A stretch of 64,000 bases of DNA from Rhodobacteraceae bacterium QY30 (GCA_002356635.1 CP023454.1:2154501-2218500); one strand, 5' to 3'; numbered from the stretch's first letter, positions 40,923-50,602 are shown. The notes: a model not told the origin generated them from the sequence alone. Numbers and translations: made by a program.

Positions 40923-42497
40923 TTACGATTTCTGGAACATGGCAAGCATGCGCCGGGTGACCATGAAGCCACCGAAGATGTTGATCCCCGCCATGAAGAC
41001 CGACAGCGCCGCAAGGATGACCACCAGGTTGTTGTCCGAGCCGATCTGCATCAGCGCGCCCAGAATGATGATCGAGGAAATCGCGTTCGTGACCGCCATC
41101 AGCGGCGTGTGCAGCGAATGCGAGACGTTCCAGATGACCTGGAAGCCGACGAAGCAGGACAGCACGAAGACGATGAAGTGCGACATGAAGCTGGCGGGCG
41201 CATAAAGGCCCGCAAGCAGGATCAGCGCACCGCCGACGGCCAGCATCGTGATCTGGCTTTTTGTCTGCGCCTTGAAGGCCGCGACTTCGTTGGCGCGACG
41301 TTCTTCCGGCGTCAGCTCCTTCGGTTTTTCCTTCGGCTTTTGCGCCGCGATGGCCTGCACCTTCGGCGGCGGCGGCGGGAAGGTGATGGCGCCTTCGCGC
41401 GTCACCGTTGCGCCGCGGATCACGTCGTCTTCCATGTTGTGGAAGATGACGCCGTCCTTCTTTGGCGTCAGGTCGGTCAGCATGTGGCGGATGTTGGTCG
41501 AGTAAAGCGTCGAGGACTGCGCCGCCATCCGGCTGGGGAAGTCGGTGTAGCCGACGATGGTCACGCCGTTCGGGCTGACGACTTTCTGGTCAGGCACCGT
41601 CAGGTCGCAGTTGCCGCCGCGTTCCGCCGCCAGGTCGACCACGACCGAGCCGGGCTTCATCATGGCGACCATGTCTTCCAGCCAGAGCTTCGGTGCATCG
41701 CGGCCGGGGATCAGCGCCGTGGTGATGACGATGTCCATGTCGGGCGCCAGTTCGCGGAACTTCTTCAGCTGCGCTTCGCGGAACTCCGGGCTCGAGGGCG
41801 CCGCATAGCCGCCGGTGGCCGCGCCATCCTGCGTCTGGTCGGCGAAATCGAGGTACACGAACTCCGCCCCCATCGATTCGATCTGCTCGGCCACTTCGGG
41901 ACGCACGTCGAAGGCATAGGTGATCGCGCCAAGGCTCGTTGCCGTGCCGATGGCGGCAAGACCTGCCACGCCCGCGCCGATGACCAGAACCTTCGCGGGG
42001 GGCACCTTGCCCGCCGCCGTCACCTGGCCGGTGAAGAAGCGGCCGAAGTTCGCGCCCGCCTCGATCACCGCGCGGTAGCCGGCGATATTGGCCATCGACG
42101 ACAGCGCGTCCATCTTCTGCGCGCGGGAAATCCGCGGCACCATGTCCATGGCGATGACGGTCGCGCCCTTGTCCTTGGCGGCCTCCAGAAGATCCTTGTT
42201 CTGGGCGGGGTAGAAGAAGGAAATCAGCGTCTGATCGGCGCGCAGGCCGGCGACCTCATCGGGCAGCGGCGGACGGACCTTGACCAGCACGTCAGCGGCA
42301 GCGACGACCGCCTTCGCATCCTTCAGAACCTCGACCCCGGCTTTGCGGTAGCTGTCATCGGAAAAACCCGCAGCCTCCCCCGCACCGGCCTCGATCACGC
42401 AAGCATGCCCCAGCTTCTGCAACTGCAAAGCCGAGTCAGGTGTCATCGCAACTCGCGATTCGCCTGCTATCACTTCCCTCAACGCGCCAATTTTCAC
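40923..42497 (-). CDS. pntA: NAD(P) transhydrogenase subunit alpha, single-chain form
   Basis: 524 residues. The N-terminal dI domain binds NAD(H) (RVAMTPDSA start, [18 protein letters not shown] nucleotide fold, and the RQD-like loop region). A Lys/Pro/Glu-rich linker (about 385-410) leads to four membrane helices. It is one polypeptide, like E. coli PntA, whereas Rhodospirillum rubrum splits it into two. Ten bases separate it from pntB. Confidence 0.97.
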   Translation of the reverse strand: MKIGALREVIAGESRVAMTPDSALQLQKLGHACVIEAGAGEAAGFSDDSYRKAGVEVLKDAKAVVAAADVLVKVRPPLPDEVAGLRADQTLISFFYPAQNKDLLEAAKDKGATVIAMDMVPRISRAQKMDALSSMANIAGYRAVIEAGANFGRFFTGQVTAAGKVPPAKVLVIGAGVAGLAAIGTATSLGAITYAFDVRPEVAEQIESMGAEFVYLDFADQTQDGAATGGYAAPSSPEFREAQLKKFRELAPDMDIVITTALIPGRDAPKLWLEDMVAMMKPGSVVVDLAAERGGNCDLTVPDQKVVSPNGVTIVGYTDFPSRMAAQSSTLYSTNIRHMLTDLTPKKDGVIFHNMEDDVIRGATVTREGAITFPPPPPKVQAIAAQKPKEKPKELTPEERRANEVAAFKAQTKSQITMLAVGGALILLAGLYAPASFMSHFIVFVLSCFVGFQVIWNVSHSLHTPLMAVTNAISSIIILGALMQIGSDNNLVVILAALSVFMAGINIFGGFMVTRRMLAMFQKS

Positions 42498-42598
42498 GCG
42501 GATTCTCCCCCTTCAGTCACCTCAGCAAGATCGTAAGCTACAATCCGGGCCCACATAACACTGCGAAAGAAAATTACTCAAGTAGTGCAGTTGCAGCA

Positions 42599-42620
42599 TT
42601 TTCCCTGCGCGGCAGGAAAA
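42599..42620 (-). terminator. Possible terminator after pgi
   Basis: Imperfect inverted repeat TTTTCCCTGC-GCG-GCAGGAAAA (one bulged C) 33 bases after the pgi stop, ahead of pntA. The A/T arms could serve as the T-run in either direction. The rest of the 155-base gap must also hold the pntA promoter, which I cannot place. Confidence 0.4.
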
Positions 42621-42652
42621 GACCCCGACGCTGCACAAAGACAGCGCAAATG

Positions 42653-44257
42653 TCAGGCGTGATCGCGGAAATACGCCGCCAGAGCCCGGGTCGACGGGTC
42701 CTTGCCGCTGCCGTCCTCTGCCCCCTTCAGCACGGGCGAAAGCGAAAGCGCAAGTTCCTTGCCCAGTTCCACCCCCCACTGGTCGAAACTGTTCAATCCC
42801 AGGATCACACCTTCGACAAAGACGCGATGTTCGTAAAGGGCGATGATCTGGCCCAGCACAAAAGGCGTGAGCTGCGGGTAGATCAGCGTTGTCGAGGGAC
42901 GGTTGCCGGGGAAAACCCGGTGACGGGCCTGGCGGTCCAGTTCTTCGCCGGTCAGGCCCTTCTTCGCCATCATCGCGCGGGCCTCATCCAGGCTCCGGCC
43001 CCGAAGCAGAGCCTCTGATTGCGCAAGACAATTGGCGACCAGAAGCAGGTGCTGATGGGCAAGCGCAGGTTCATGGCCCTTGGCGGCGACCAGGAATTCG
43101 CAGGGAACGACTCGGGTGCCCTGATGGATCAGCTGGTAGAAGGCGTGCTGGCCATTCGTCCCCGGCTCCCCCCAGACGACGGGGCCGGAGTTGAGGGTCA
43201 GGTCGCTACCGTCCATCGCCACCCGCTTGCCGTTGCTTTCCATTTCAAGCTGCTGAAGGTAGGCCGGCAGGCGCGACAGGCGCTGATCATAAGGCAGGAC
43301 GGCGCGGGTGGCATGGCCAAGGATCTGGTTGTGCCAGATGCCGACCAGCGCCAGCAACACCGGAAGGTTCCGGGCGAAGGGTTCGCTGCGGAAGTGCGCA
43401 TCCATCGCCGCGCCGCCGGCCAGAAATTCATCGAAGCGTTCCGGCCCGATGGCGATCATCAGCGAAAGGCCGATCGGCCCCCACATGGAATAGCGCCCGC
43501 CCACCCAGTCTTCGAAGCCGAAGACACGCGCCGGGTCGATCCCGTAGGCGGCGGTCCTTTCAGCGGCGGTCGAGACGGCGGCGAACTGGCGGCCCGGCTG
43601 GGCGACCTTCGCCGCCATCCAGGCCTTGGCGGTATCGGCGTTGGTCATCGTCTCGATCGTGGTGAAGGTTTTCGAGGCCACGATGACCAGCGTGGTTTCG
43701 GGGTTCAGGCCGCGCAAGGTGTCATGGATATGCGCACCATCGACATTCGACACGAAATGACAGCGCGGACCGTCGGCATAGGGCTGCAACGCCAGCCAGC
43801 CCATCGCAGGCCCAAGGTCGGACCCGCCGATGCCGATGTTGACGACATCGGTGATCCGCCCGCCCTGCCCCGCAAACACCCCCGACCGCACATCGCGCGC
43901 AAAGGCCGATGCCCGCGCATGGGTTTCCCGGACCTCGGGCATCACGTCGACGCCGTCCACGACGACCCGGCCCGCCAGGTTGCGCAAGGCCGTGTGAAGC
44001 ACGGCGCGGCCTTCGGTCTGGTTGATCCGGGCGCCCGTGAACATCGCCTCGCGGTGCGCGGCCACGTCGGCTTCGGTCGCAAGCTCGATCAAGGCGGCCA
44101 GCGTTTCGGCGTCGATGTTCGTCTTCGAGAAATCCAGCACCATCGACCCGGTTCGGGCCGTGAATTGCGCCATCCGGTCGCCATCCTGAAACAGGTCAAG
44201 GATCCGTCGCCCGGCGGCGGCCTTTCCAAGGCGCGCCAGCGTCTCCCATGCGGACAT
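42653..44257 (-). CDS. pgi: Glucose-6-phosphate isomerase
   Basis: 534 residues. Both family signatures are visible: [14 protein letters not shown] with the later [16 protein letters not shown] phosphate site, and [18 protein letters not shown]. The catalytic Glu/His/Lys region ([35 protein letters not shown]) is intact. It is the third gene of zwf-pgl-pgi, 12 bases after pgl. Confidence 0.97.
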   Translation of the reverse strand: MSAWETLARLGKAAAGRRILDLFQDGDRMAQFTARTGSMVLDFSKTNIDAETLAALIELATEADVAAHREAMFTGARINQTEGRAVLHTALRNLAGRVVVDGVDVMPEVRETHARASAFARDVRSGVFAGQGGRITDVVNIGIGGSDLGPAMGWLALQPYADGPRCHFVSNVDGAHIHDTLRGLNPETTLVIVASKTFTTIETMTNADTAKAWMAAKVAQPGRQFAAVSTAAERTAAYGIDPARVFGFEDWVGGRYSMWGPIGLSLMIAIGPERFDEFLAGGAAMDAHFRSEPFARNLPVLLALVGIWHNQILGHATRAVLPYDQRLSRLPAYLQQLEMESNGKRVAMDGSDLTLNSGPVVWGEPGTNGQHAFYQLIHQGTRVVPCEFLVAAKGHEPALAHQHLLLVANCLAQSEALLRGRSLDEARAMMAKKGLTGEELDRQARHRVFPGNRPSTTLIYPQLTPFVLGQIIALYEHRVFVEGVILGLNSFDQWGVELGKELALSLSPVLKGAEDGSGKDPSTRALAAYFRDHA

Positions 44258-44269
44258 CGTGAAGTCTCC

Positions 44270-44941
44270 TCAGGCAGCCCAGTGGATGGTGGTGTTGCGA
44301 AGGACCGCCTGCACCGGCGCCTCCTCGGGCGACAGGGTCAGCGCACGCTCGTAGGCGGCGCGCTTCTCGTCGCCGGTGATGACCATGTGCTTGGCCATCG
44401 CGCCGTTCAGGACCCGCGCCGTCAAGGTTATCCGGGGCTCACCGGCCGCATCCGCCCGCAGCGCCATCACGACGGGGGCATCGGGGGCCAAGGCCTCGGC
44501 CAGACGGTCGGCGCCCGGGAACAGGCTCGCCGTGTGCATGTCGGCGCCCATCCCCAGAAGCAGGACGGAAATCGGCAGGTGCGGCTCCAGCTCGGCCGCG
44601 ACGGTTTCCAGCGCTGCTTCGGGTTCCGATGTGTGGCGCCACAGCGGGATGAAGGTCGCGGCCGCGGCCTTCCCCCGCAGCAGCCGCGCGCGAACCAGAC
44701 GCGCGTTCGAGCGGTCGTCGCCTTCGTAGACCCAGCGTTCGTCGTTCAGAAACACCGTGATCCGGTCCCAGTCCAGCGTCACGCCCGACAGCGTGTCGAA
44801 GATCGGCCCCGGCGTGGTACCCCCCGGCACGCAAAGGCTGGCCCGAGGATTCTGGCGCAGCGCCTGCCCCAGATCGCCCGCGAGGGCATTCGCCACCGCG
44901 ATCATCATCATTTCACGATCGGAATATTCGACGAAGTTCAT
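44270..44941 (-). CDS. pgl: 6-phosphogluconolactonase
   Basis: 223 residues, the DevB/NagB-like type. Motifs: LCVPGGTTPGPIFDTL, FLNDERWVYEGDDRSN and LLGMGADMHTASLFPGAD. It hydrolyses the lactone made by Zwf next door. The ATG overlaps the zwf stop (ATGA at 44938-44941). Confidence 0.95.
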   Translation of the reverse strand: MNFVEYSDREMMMIAVANALAGDLGQALRQNPRASLCVPGGTTPGPIFDTLSGVTLDWDRITVFLNDERWVYEGDDRSNARLVRARLLRGKAAAATFIPLWRHTSEPEAALETVAAELEPHLPISVLLLGMGADMHTASLFPGADRLAEALAPDAPVVMALRADAAGEPRITLTARVLNGAMAKHMVITGDEKRAAYERALTLSPEEAPVQAVLRNTTIHWAA

Positions 44942-46410
44942 TCCCGGATCTCCCGCCAGCGCCGGCCGTCTCGATGCAGAAGCATCAACGCGTCCTCCGG
45001 CCCGGAAGATCCCGGATCATAGCCCTTCGGCCTGTCGCTGCGCGCTTCCCATTCCGCGATGATCGGGTCGGTCCAGGCCCAGGCCGCTTCGACCTCGTCT
45101 CCGCGCATGAACAGGGTCTGGTTGCCGCGGATCACGTCCATGATCAGCCGTTCGTAAGCGTCGGGAATATCGGTTCCCTCTTCACCCAGCGCTTCGGCAA
45201 AGGACATGTCCAGCGGCACTTCCGTCAGGCGCATGCCCCCGGGCCCCGGTTCCTTGATCATCACCGAAAGGTTCATGCCTTCGTTCGGCTGCAACCGGAT
45301 CGCCAGCACGTTTTCGCGCCAGCCCTCGCCTTCGCCAAAAATCGAATGCGGCGGCTCCTTGAACACGATGGCGATTTCAGAAGCCCGCGCGCGAAGCTTC
45401 TTGCCGGTGCGCAGGTAAAAGGGCGTGCCCTTCCAGCGCCAGTTGGCGATCATCACCTTCAGCGCGATATAGCTTTCGGTGCGCGACAAGGGATCGCCCG
45501 CGTCCTGAGTATAGGACGGCTCGGACGGCAACGCGCCGCGCGCGGGACAGCCGCGATACTGGCCGCGCACGATGTCTTCGGGCGGAACGGGTTCCAGCGC
45601 GCGGATCACCTTCAGCTTTTCGTCGCGCACCGCATCGGGATTGAAGGAGTAGGGCGGCTCCATCGCGATCAGGCACAACAGCTGCATCATGTGGTTCTGC
45701 ACCATGTCCCGCGTGGCGCCCGACCGATCGTAATAGGCCGCACGGCCGCCCACGCCCACGGTTTCGGCCACGGTGATCTGCACGTGGTCCACGTATTGCG
45801 TGTTCCAGAGCGGCTCGAACAGAATATTGGCAAAGCGCACCGCCATCAGGTTCTGGACGGTTTCCTTGCCCAGGTAATGGTCGATCCGGTAGATCTGCCC
45901 TTCCGTGAAATGCGACGCCAGCGTGGCGTTCAGTTCTTGCGCCGTGGCCAGGTCGCGACCGAAGGGCTTTTCAACGACGATCCGGCTTTCAGGTGTGGCG
46001 ATGCCGTGCTGGTGCAGCCGTTCGGCAATGGCGCCGAACAGCGTGGGATCGACCGAGAAGTAGAAGGCCTGCACCACTCCCGGCCGCATCATCCCGGCCA
46101 GCGTCGCCCAACCGGTTTCGCCCAACGCATCGATGGTGACATAGGACAATGTCTGCAGAAAACGCTCGATCTCGGCCGGGTCGCGCTTGGATTCGTCCAG
46201 GAATTCGGTGATCGACTCGGCCACCAGATTGCGGAAACCCGCGTCGTCCATTTCGCCGCGCGCCGCACCGATGATGCGCGATTCGGGCGGGATCTGCCCG
46301 GCGACATGGCGGCGGTAAAGCCCCGGCAGGATCTTTCGGCGCGCCAGATCTCCCGTGGCGCCGAAGATGATCAGGTCGAACGGATCGACCGGGATGACGC
46401 GCGACACCAT
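44938..46410 (-). CDS. zwf: Glucose-6-phosphate 1-dehydrogenase
   Basis: Makes NADPH and 6-phosphogluconolactone. 490 residues. Motifs: IIFGATGDLARRKILPGLY at the N-terminus, VEKPFGRDLATA, and the active-site signature RIDHYLGKE. The start at 46410 gives the conserved N-terminus and has AAGGGG about seven bases upstream; the frame is open 67 codons further back across the tRNA, which is not coding. First gene of the zwf-pgl-pgi operon. Confidence 0.97.
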   Translation of the reverse strand: MVSRVIPVDPFDLIIFGATGDLARRKILPGLYRRHVAGQIPPESRIIGAARGEMDDAGFRNLVAESITEFLDESKRDPAEIERFLQTLSYVTIDALGETGWATLAGMMRPGVVQAFYFSVDPTLFGAIAERLHQHGIATPESRIVVEKPFGRDLATAQELNATLASHFTEGQIYRIDHYLGKETVQNLMAVRFANILFEPLWNTQYVDHVQITVAETVGVGGRAAYYDRSGATRDMVQNHMMQLLCLIAMEPPYSFNPDAVRDEKLKVIRALEPVPPEDIVRGQYRGCPARGALPSEPSYTQDAGDPLSRTESYIALKVMIANWRWKGTPFYLRTGKKLRARASEIAIVFKEPPHSIFGEGEGWRENVLAIRLQPNEGMNLSVMIKEPGPGGMRLTEVPLDMSFAEALGEEGTDIPDAYERLIMDVIRGNQTLFMRGDEVEAAWAWTDPIIAEWEARSDRPKGYDPGSSGPEDALMLLHRDGRRWREIRE

Positions 46411-46534
46411 GTTTCGGCCCCTTGTCGTTAGCGCCAACACCGCGCGTCTTACTCCCAGTTTCAGGTTCAGTCTAGCACCGCTTGCCGGTACGGACCAGCG
46501 CCCCGCCGATCCCGGAAAGCTGCCGCCACGCCGC

Positions 46535-46563
46535 TTGACCTTGGCGCCCGCCTCGCATACCTC
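46535..46563 (+). promoter_or_regulatory. Candidate promoter of tRNA-Gly
   Basis: TTGACC (46535-46540), 17 bases, TACCTC (46558-46563), ending 11 bases before the tRNA. The -35 is good, the -10 weak; position fits a short 5' leader. Confidence 0.4.
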
Positions 46564-46574
46564 TTGGTCCCGTT

Positions 46575-46648
46575 GCGGGTGTAGCTCAATGGTAGAGCAG
46601 CAGCTTCCCAAGCTGAATACGAGGGTTCGATTCCCTTCACCCGCTCCA
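46575..46648 (+). tRNA. tRNA-Gly, anticodon CCC
   Basis: 74 bases, CCA encoded. Acceptor GCGGGTG pairs with CACCCGC; D arm GCTC-AATGGTA-GAGC; anticodon loop TTCCCAA (anticodon CCC, reads GGG); T arm with GGTTCGATTCC. The top anticodon-stem pair (27-43) is a G-A mismatch in my fold; the other four pair. Very similar to E. coli glyU. Confidence 0.95.
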
Positions 46649-46659
46649 ACACCCCCGCA

Positions 46660-47481
46660 TCAGCCGAAGGTCGCCGGATCCGGTCCGGTCCGCTCGCCCT
46701 TGTCGAGCCGTGCCATCGCTGCCATGTCCTCGGGCGTCAGGGAAAAACCGAACAGGTCAAGGTTCTCGGCCAGCCGCTCCTTGCGGACCGAACGCGGGAT
46801 GACCGAACAGCCCAGCTGGAGATGCCAGCGCAGGATCACTTGCGCCGGGCTGCGCGACAGGCGTGCGGCCATGGCGGCGACGGCCGGGTCGTCGAAGGAC
46901 TTCGATCGCCCAAGCGGCGTCCAGCTTTGCGTGACGATGCCCAGGCGTTCGTGCCTGGCGCGCAGGGCCGTCTGTTGCAGGCGGGGATGCAGCTCGATCT
47001 GGTTCACCGCCGGCGTGATCCCCGTTTCGGCGATGATCAGGTCAAGATCCTCGGCCCGGAAATTCGAGACCCCGATCGAACGGACCCGGCCTTCGTCGCG
47101 CAGACGGATCAGCGCACGCCAGGTGTCGGCCTGAAGCGCCTTCGCAGGCACGGGCCAGTGGATCAGGCAAAGATCCAGCGCGTCGATCCCGATCCGGTCC
47201 AGGCTTTCCTCGACGGCGCGAAGGGTGCTGTCGTAACCCTGCCGGTCGTTCCAGACCTTGGTGGTGACAAAGACCTGCGCGCGCGGCAGTCCCGAGCGGC
47301 GCAGCCCCTCGCCCAGGCCCGCTTCGTTGCCATAGATCGCGGCACCGTCGATCAGCCGGTATCCCAGTTGCAGCGCATCGGCCACCACCCGCGCCGTCTC
47401 GACGCGCGGCACCTGCCAAAGGCCGAAACCGACCTGCGGCATCCGGTGGCCGCTGTTGAGCGTCAGATCGGGTTGGTTCAT
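46660..47481 (-). CDS. Aldo/keto reductase
   Basis: 273 residues, TIM barrel of the 2,5-diketo-D-gluconate reductase type. The catalytic tetrad is visible: Asp and Tyr in RLIDGAAIYGNE, Lys in VTTKVWND and His in LCLIHWPVP. The NADPH-binding SVIPRSVRKERLAENLDLFGF closes the barrel. The start at 47481 restores the usual LNSGHRMPQVGFG N-terminus; the upstream open frame is not conserved. Confidence 0.93.
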   Translation of the reverse strand: MNQPDLTLNSGHRMPQVGFGLWQVPRVETARVVADALQLGYRLIDGAAIYGNEAGLGEGLRRSGLPRAQVFVTTKVWNDRQGYDSTLRAVEESLDRIGIDALDLCLIHWPVPAKALQADTWRALIRLRDEGRVRSIGVSNFRAEDLDLIIAETGITPAVNQIELHPRLQQTALRARHERLGIVTQSWTPLGRSKSFDDPAVAAMAARLSRSPAQVILRWHLQLGCSVIPRSVRKERLAENLDLFGFSLTPEDMAAMARLDKGERTGPDPATFG

Positions 47482-47596
47482 CGGCAGCTCCTTCGCGCTT
47501 CGGGATGTCCAGCCCGAGATTGGTCCGCCATCCCCGCGCTTGCAAGGGCACCCGCCCCACGCTACGCCGGACGGGCAACCCGAACCCGGAGATCCC

Positions 47597-47944
47597 ATGA
47601 CCGACATCATCCGCATCGAGCCCGGCAAGCGCATGAGCAATGCAGTCGTCCACAACGGCGTCGTCTATCTGGCCGGCCAGGTCGGCGAAACCGGCACCAC
47701 CGTTGCCGACCAGACCCGCGCCTGCCTGTCCGAGGTCGACCGCCTGCTGGCGCTGGCGGGAACCGACAAGACCCGCATCCTGAAGGCACAGATCTGGCTT
47801 GCCGACATCTCGACCTTTGCCGAAATGAACGCGGTCTGGGACGAGTGGGTGCCGGCCGGCCACGCCCCGGCCCGCGCCACCGGCGAAGCCAGGCTGGCGA
47901 CGCCGGACTACCTGGTCGAGATCATCGTGACCGCCGCGGTGTGA
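47597..47944 (+). CDS. RidA/YjgF/YER057c-family protein
   Basis: 115 residues. RidA proteins remove reactive enamine/imine intermediates made by PLP enzymes. VVHNGVVYLAGQVGE and the late KAQIWLADISTFAEMNAVWDEW are typical. The C-terminal Arg of the family appears in HAPARATGEARLATPDYLVEI. The start has GGAG five bases upstream. Confidence 0.9.
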   Translation: MTDIIRIEPGKRMSNAVVHNGVVYLAGQVGETGTTVADQTRACLSEVDRLLALAGTDKTRILKAQIWLADISTFAEMNAVWDEWVPAGHAPARATGEARLATPDYLVEIIVTAAV

Positions 47945-47957
47945 TTGACAAAATCGA

Positions 47958-47992
47958 ACATCGGGCCGGACCGCCCCGGTTCGGCTCGATGT
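47958..47992. terminator. Two-way terminator between RidA and agmatinase genes
   Basis: A 15-pair stem (47958-47972 with 47978-47992, two G-T pairs) and a GCCCC loop, in the 54-base gap between two convergent genes. A short T-run follows on the minus strand (ATTTTG). Confidence 0.75.
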
Positions 47993-47998
47993 GAACTG

Positions 47999-48982
47999 TC
48001 AATCGGTTGCGATGCGTTTTTCATCCAGAGCTTGAACCATGATGCACAGGATTTCGAACATCAGGCTGGCCCCCAACCAGGCGGTCTGGTTGTTGATGTC
48101 AAAGGGCGGCGACACTTCGACCAGGTCGGCCGCCACAATGTTCAGACCCGCGCATTCCCGCACCACCTGCAGGGCCTGGAAGGCATTCGGTCCGCCCCAT
48201 TCCGGCGTTCCCGTACCCGGTGCGACCGCCGGATCGACGAAGTCGATATCATAGGACAGATATGCGGCGCGATCGCCAAGGCTTTCCCGCACCTCGGCCA
48301 TCACGTCCGGAATGCCGCGGGCGAACAACTCCTCGATCGGCACGATCCGGATGCCATTCGCGCGCGCAAAATCCGTGTCCGCATTGTCATAGGTCGTGCC
48401 ACGGATGCCGATCTGCACCATGCGGCTCGGGTCCAGCAGCCCCTCCTCCACCGCGCAGCGGAACGGATTGCCGTGGGTCAGGGTCTTGCCGCCGAAATAG
48501 GCCGGATACAGGTCGGTGTGGCTGTCGAAGTGAACCAGCCCCAGGGGCGCGTCGGCCTCCAGACCGCGCAGGACCGGCAGGGTGCAAAGATGGTCGCCGC
48601 CGACCGACAGGGGACGGACTCCCCTTGCCTGCAACTGGCGATAGGCGGCCGTAAAGCGCAGCAAGGTGTCGTTGGTGTCGACAGGATTCGGCCCGATGTC
48701 CCCCAGATCGGCGCAGGCCGCGGCCTCGAAGGGGCGCAGGCCTGTCACCGGATGCTGGGCGCGGATCATGGTCGACGCATCGCGCAAGGCCCGGGGGCCG
48801 TGCCGCGCGCCGGGCCGGTTCGACGTCGCCCCGTCGAAAGGAAGGCCGATGAGGCCGATCTGCACCTCGGCTGCGCGGGGGTGGTCATCGGGCACATGGG
48901 GAAGCCGCATGAAGGTGGGAATGCCTGCGAAACGTGGCATCTGCATGCCCGACACAGGGTGGAAGAAGGGATCGGATGACAT
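47999..48982 (-). CDS. speB: Ureohydrolase, agmatinase-like
   Basis: 327 residues, di-manganese enzyme of the arginase/agmatinase family. Metal ligands lie in SVGGDHL, HFDSHTDLY and YLSYDIDFVDPAVAPGTGTPEWGG. The last motif is the agmatinase/guanidinobutyrase form; guanidinobutyrate is an alternative substrate. The start at 48982 has AGGAG about six bases upstream. The frame stays open further upstream but overlaps the HNH gene. Confidence 0.88.
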   Translation of the reverse strand: MSSDPFFHPVSGMQMPRFAGIPTFMRLPHVPDDHPRAAEVQIGLIGLPFDGATSNRPGARHGPRALRDASTMIRAQHPVTGLRPFEAAACADLGDIGPNPVDTNDTLLRFTAAYRQLQARGVRPLSVGGDHLCTLPVLRGLEADAPLGLVHFDSHTDLYPAYFGGKTLTHGNPFRCAVEEGLLDPSRMVQIGIRGTTYDNADTDFARANGIRIVPIEELFARGIPDVMAEVRESLGDRAAYLSYDIDFVDPAVAPGTGTPEWGGPNAFQALQVVRECAGLNIVAADLVEVSPPFDINNQTAWLGASLMFEILCIMVQALDEKRIATD

Positions 48983-49055
48983 CTGGATCTCCTGCCGACA
49001 GGAGGAGATGGTGCCAGTCGTCAGGCGGCGTGGCTCGTCCTTCCGCGACATCGCT

Positions 49056-49655
49056 TCAGGCTTCCAGTTCGGCGTCCCAATACAGGAAGTCGAGCCAGCT
49101 TTCGTGCAGGTGGTTGGGCGGGAAGCGCCGGCCGGCGTTGCGCATGTCTTCGGCACTTGGCTGGCGCGGCGGGCGGCGCAGGTTCAACCCCGAAACCCGC
49201 AGAAGCTTGTTGCCCTTGCGCAGGTTGCAGGGCGAACAGGCGGCAACGACGTTTTCCCAGCTGGTGACGCCGCCCCGTGACCGCGGCAGGACGTGGTCGA
49301 AAGTCAGATCGCCCTTCGCGCCGCAGTACTGGCAGCAGAATTCGTCCCGCAGAAAAAGATTGAAGCGCGTGAATGCCACGCGCTTCTGGGGTTGGACGTA
49401 ATCTTTCAGCACGACGACAGAGGGAATTTGTATGGATTCCCTCTGACTCCTCACAACCTCGTCATATTGCGCCAGGATCGTGACCCGGTCGAGAAACACC
49501 GCCTTGATCGCCTCCTGCCAGGGCCAGAGCGAGAGCGGATAGTAGGACAAGGGCCGGAAGTCGGCGTTCAACACCAGCGCCGGGAAATGACGCAGCGCGG
49601 CCGGTTCGCGCACGAAATGCGCCCTGAAATCATCTGTCTGAACCTTGTCGAGCAT
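49056..49655 (-). CDS. HNH endonuclease family protein
   Basis: 199 residues. The HNH core is the CQYCGAKGDLTFDHVLPRSRGG segment with ENVVAACSPCNLRKGNK, giving two CxxC zinc-knuckle pairs around the His. The N-terminal VLNADFRPLSYYPLSLWPWQEAIKAVFLDRV block marks a widespread chromosomal subgroup, not a homing enzyme in a mobile element. DNA target unknown. A good promoter lies 78 bases upstream. Confidence 0.88.
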   Translation of the reverse strand: MLDKVQTDDFRAHFVREPAALRHFPALVLNADFRPLSYYPLSLWPWQEAIKAVFLDRVTILAQYDEVVRSQRESIQIPSVVVLKDYVQPQKRVAFTRFNLFLRDEFCCQYCGAKGDLTFDHVLPRSRGGVTSWENVVAACSPCNLRKGNKLLRVSGLNLRRPPRQPSAEDMRNAGRRFPPNHLHESWLDFLYWDAELEA

Positions 49656-49740
49656 TCAAATCGTCTCCGACCTGTCGAACCGTTTCCAGGGCCGGAAGGC
49701 GAGGACGCGCGCCTCGATCCCGGGCCCCAGTCTGGGCGTC

Positions 49741-49768
49741 ACTATATATCGCGTCGTGGTCATGACAA
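49741..49768 (-). promoter_or_regulatory. Candidate sigma-70 promoter of the HNH gene
   Basis: On the minus strand TTGTCA (49768-49763), 16 bases, TATAGT (49746-49741). Five of six bases match in each box. The start point would be near 49733. A TATACT (49810-49815) on the plus strand may be the -10 of the divergent glyoxalase gene, but no matching -35 is seen. Confidence 0.5.
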
Positions 49769-49844
49769 GACCCGCAGTCTAGCTGGTGCATCACAACCTC
49801 GCATGGGGGTATACTGGCCGCAAAGCATGACGAGGGAGTGACAG

Positions 49845-50282
49845 ATGCCGCAGATACCGGCGCAGCAGCCCGCCAGCCTGATCACCGGCACGTTGGAAGC
49901 CTCGCTTTACGCGGCGGACCTGGAGGCAACGGAAGCCTTCTACGGCACGATCCTGGGGCTGCCGGTGATCGGCAAGGTGGCGGGGCGGCACGTGTTCTTT
50001 CGGGTGGGTGCATCGGTCCTGCTGGTCTTCAACCCCGAAGCGACCCGCCGCCCGCCCGCGCCTGACAGCCGCCTGCCCGTGCCACCGCACGGGGCCACGG
50101 GCCCCGGGCACTATTGCTTCGCCGTTCCCCGGGAAGGGATGGATCGGGTGCGCGCGGCATTGGTCGCGGCCGGGGTCGTGATCGAGCAGCAGGTGGACTG
50201 GCCGAACGGCGCGCGGTCCTTCTACGTCCGTGATCCCGCCGGAAACTCGGTCGAATTCGCCGAGCCGGAATTGTGGAGCTGA
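49845..50282 (+). CDS. Glyoxalase/VOC-family protein
   Basis: 145 residues, two VOC repeats. ASLYAADLEATEAFYGTILGLPVIGK and the later SFYVRDPAGNSVEFAEP are typical. Candidate metal residues are His in GPGHYCFAV and Glu in VEFAEPELW. Substrate unknown. GAGGGAG lies five bases upstream of the start. Confidence 0.87.
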   Translation: MPQIPAQQPASLITGTLEASLYAADLEATEAFYGTILGLPVIGKVAGRHVFFRVGASVLLVFNPEATRRPPAPDSRLPVPPHGATGPGHYCFAVPREGMDRVRAALVAAGVVIEQQVDWPNGARSFYVRDPAGNSVEFAEPELWS

Positions 50283-50294
50283 GACGCGGGCATC

Positions 50295-50320
50295 AAAAAG
50301 GCCGCCGGGGCGCGGCGGCC
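50295..50320 (-). terminator. Intrinsic terminator of the 43-residue peptide gene
   Basis: Stem GGCCGCCG (50300-50307) with CGGCGGCC (50313-50320), followed on the minus strand by TTTTT (50299-50295). It sits between the small gene and the convergent glyoxalase-fold gene and is well placed for the former. Confidence 0.8.
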
Positions 50321-50358
50321 TGGTCAGGATCTTGCAGAAGTTGGGGCTGGCGGTGCCT

Positions 50359-50490
50359 TTAGCGCCGTCCTTGCGCACGGGCGCGAACTGGAACGCGCAG
50401 TTCTGCCGGACGGGCGGCCCAACGGGACATAGCAATCATCGGAAGCAGGGCAAAGCCCAGGATGAGGCCGAAGCTCAAAGCGTTTTCCAT
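50359..50490 (-). CDS. 43-residue single-helix membrane protein
   Basis: ATG at 50490 with GGAAGGA eight bases upstream; stop TAA at 50359. The product starts MENALSFGLILGFALLPMIA, a single hydrophobic helix, and ends in a strongly basic tail (several Arg). A clean intrinsic terminator 39 bases downstream on the same strand supports a real transcription unit. Function unknown. It could be a small membrane regulator or a stress peptide; the tail rich in Arg would face the cytosol. Confidence 0.6.
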   Translation of the reverse strand: MENALSFGLILGFALLPMIAMSRWAARPAELRVPVRARAQGRR

Positions 50491-50602
50491 CCGACGATTC
50501 CTTCCGTCACGCGCCATCTACCATAGAAAGATTAGAGCGCGGCGGGCCATGCGCAAGGCTGAATCGCCGAAAACTTTCAACAGAGCCCCTTCGCCATGCC
50601 GA

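Noticed and set aside
43019-45022. 667-codon plus-strand frame
   Set aside because: Antisense to pgi and pgl; no recognisable domain.
49056-49655. HNH gene as part of a mobile intron or phage
   Set aside because: The N-terminal half and setting are those of a common chromosomal HNH family; no intron, phage or integrase signs nearby.
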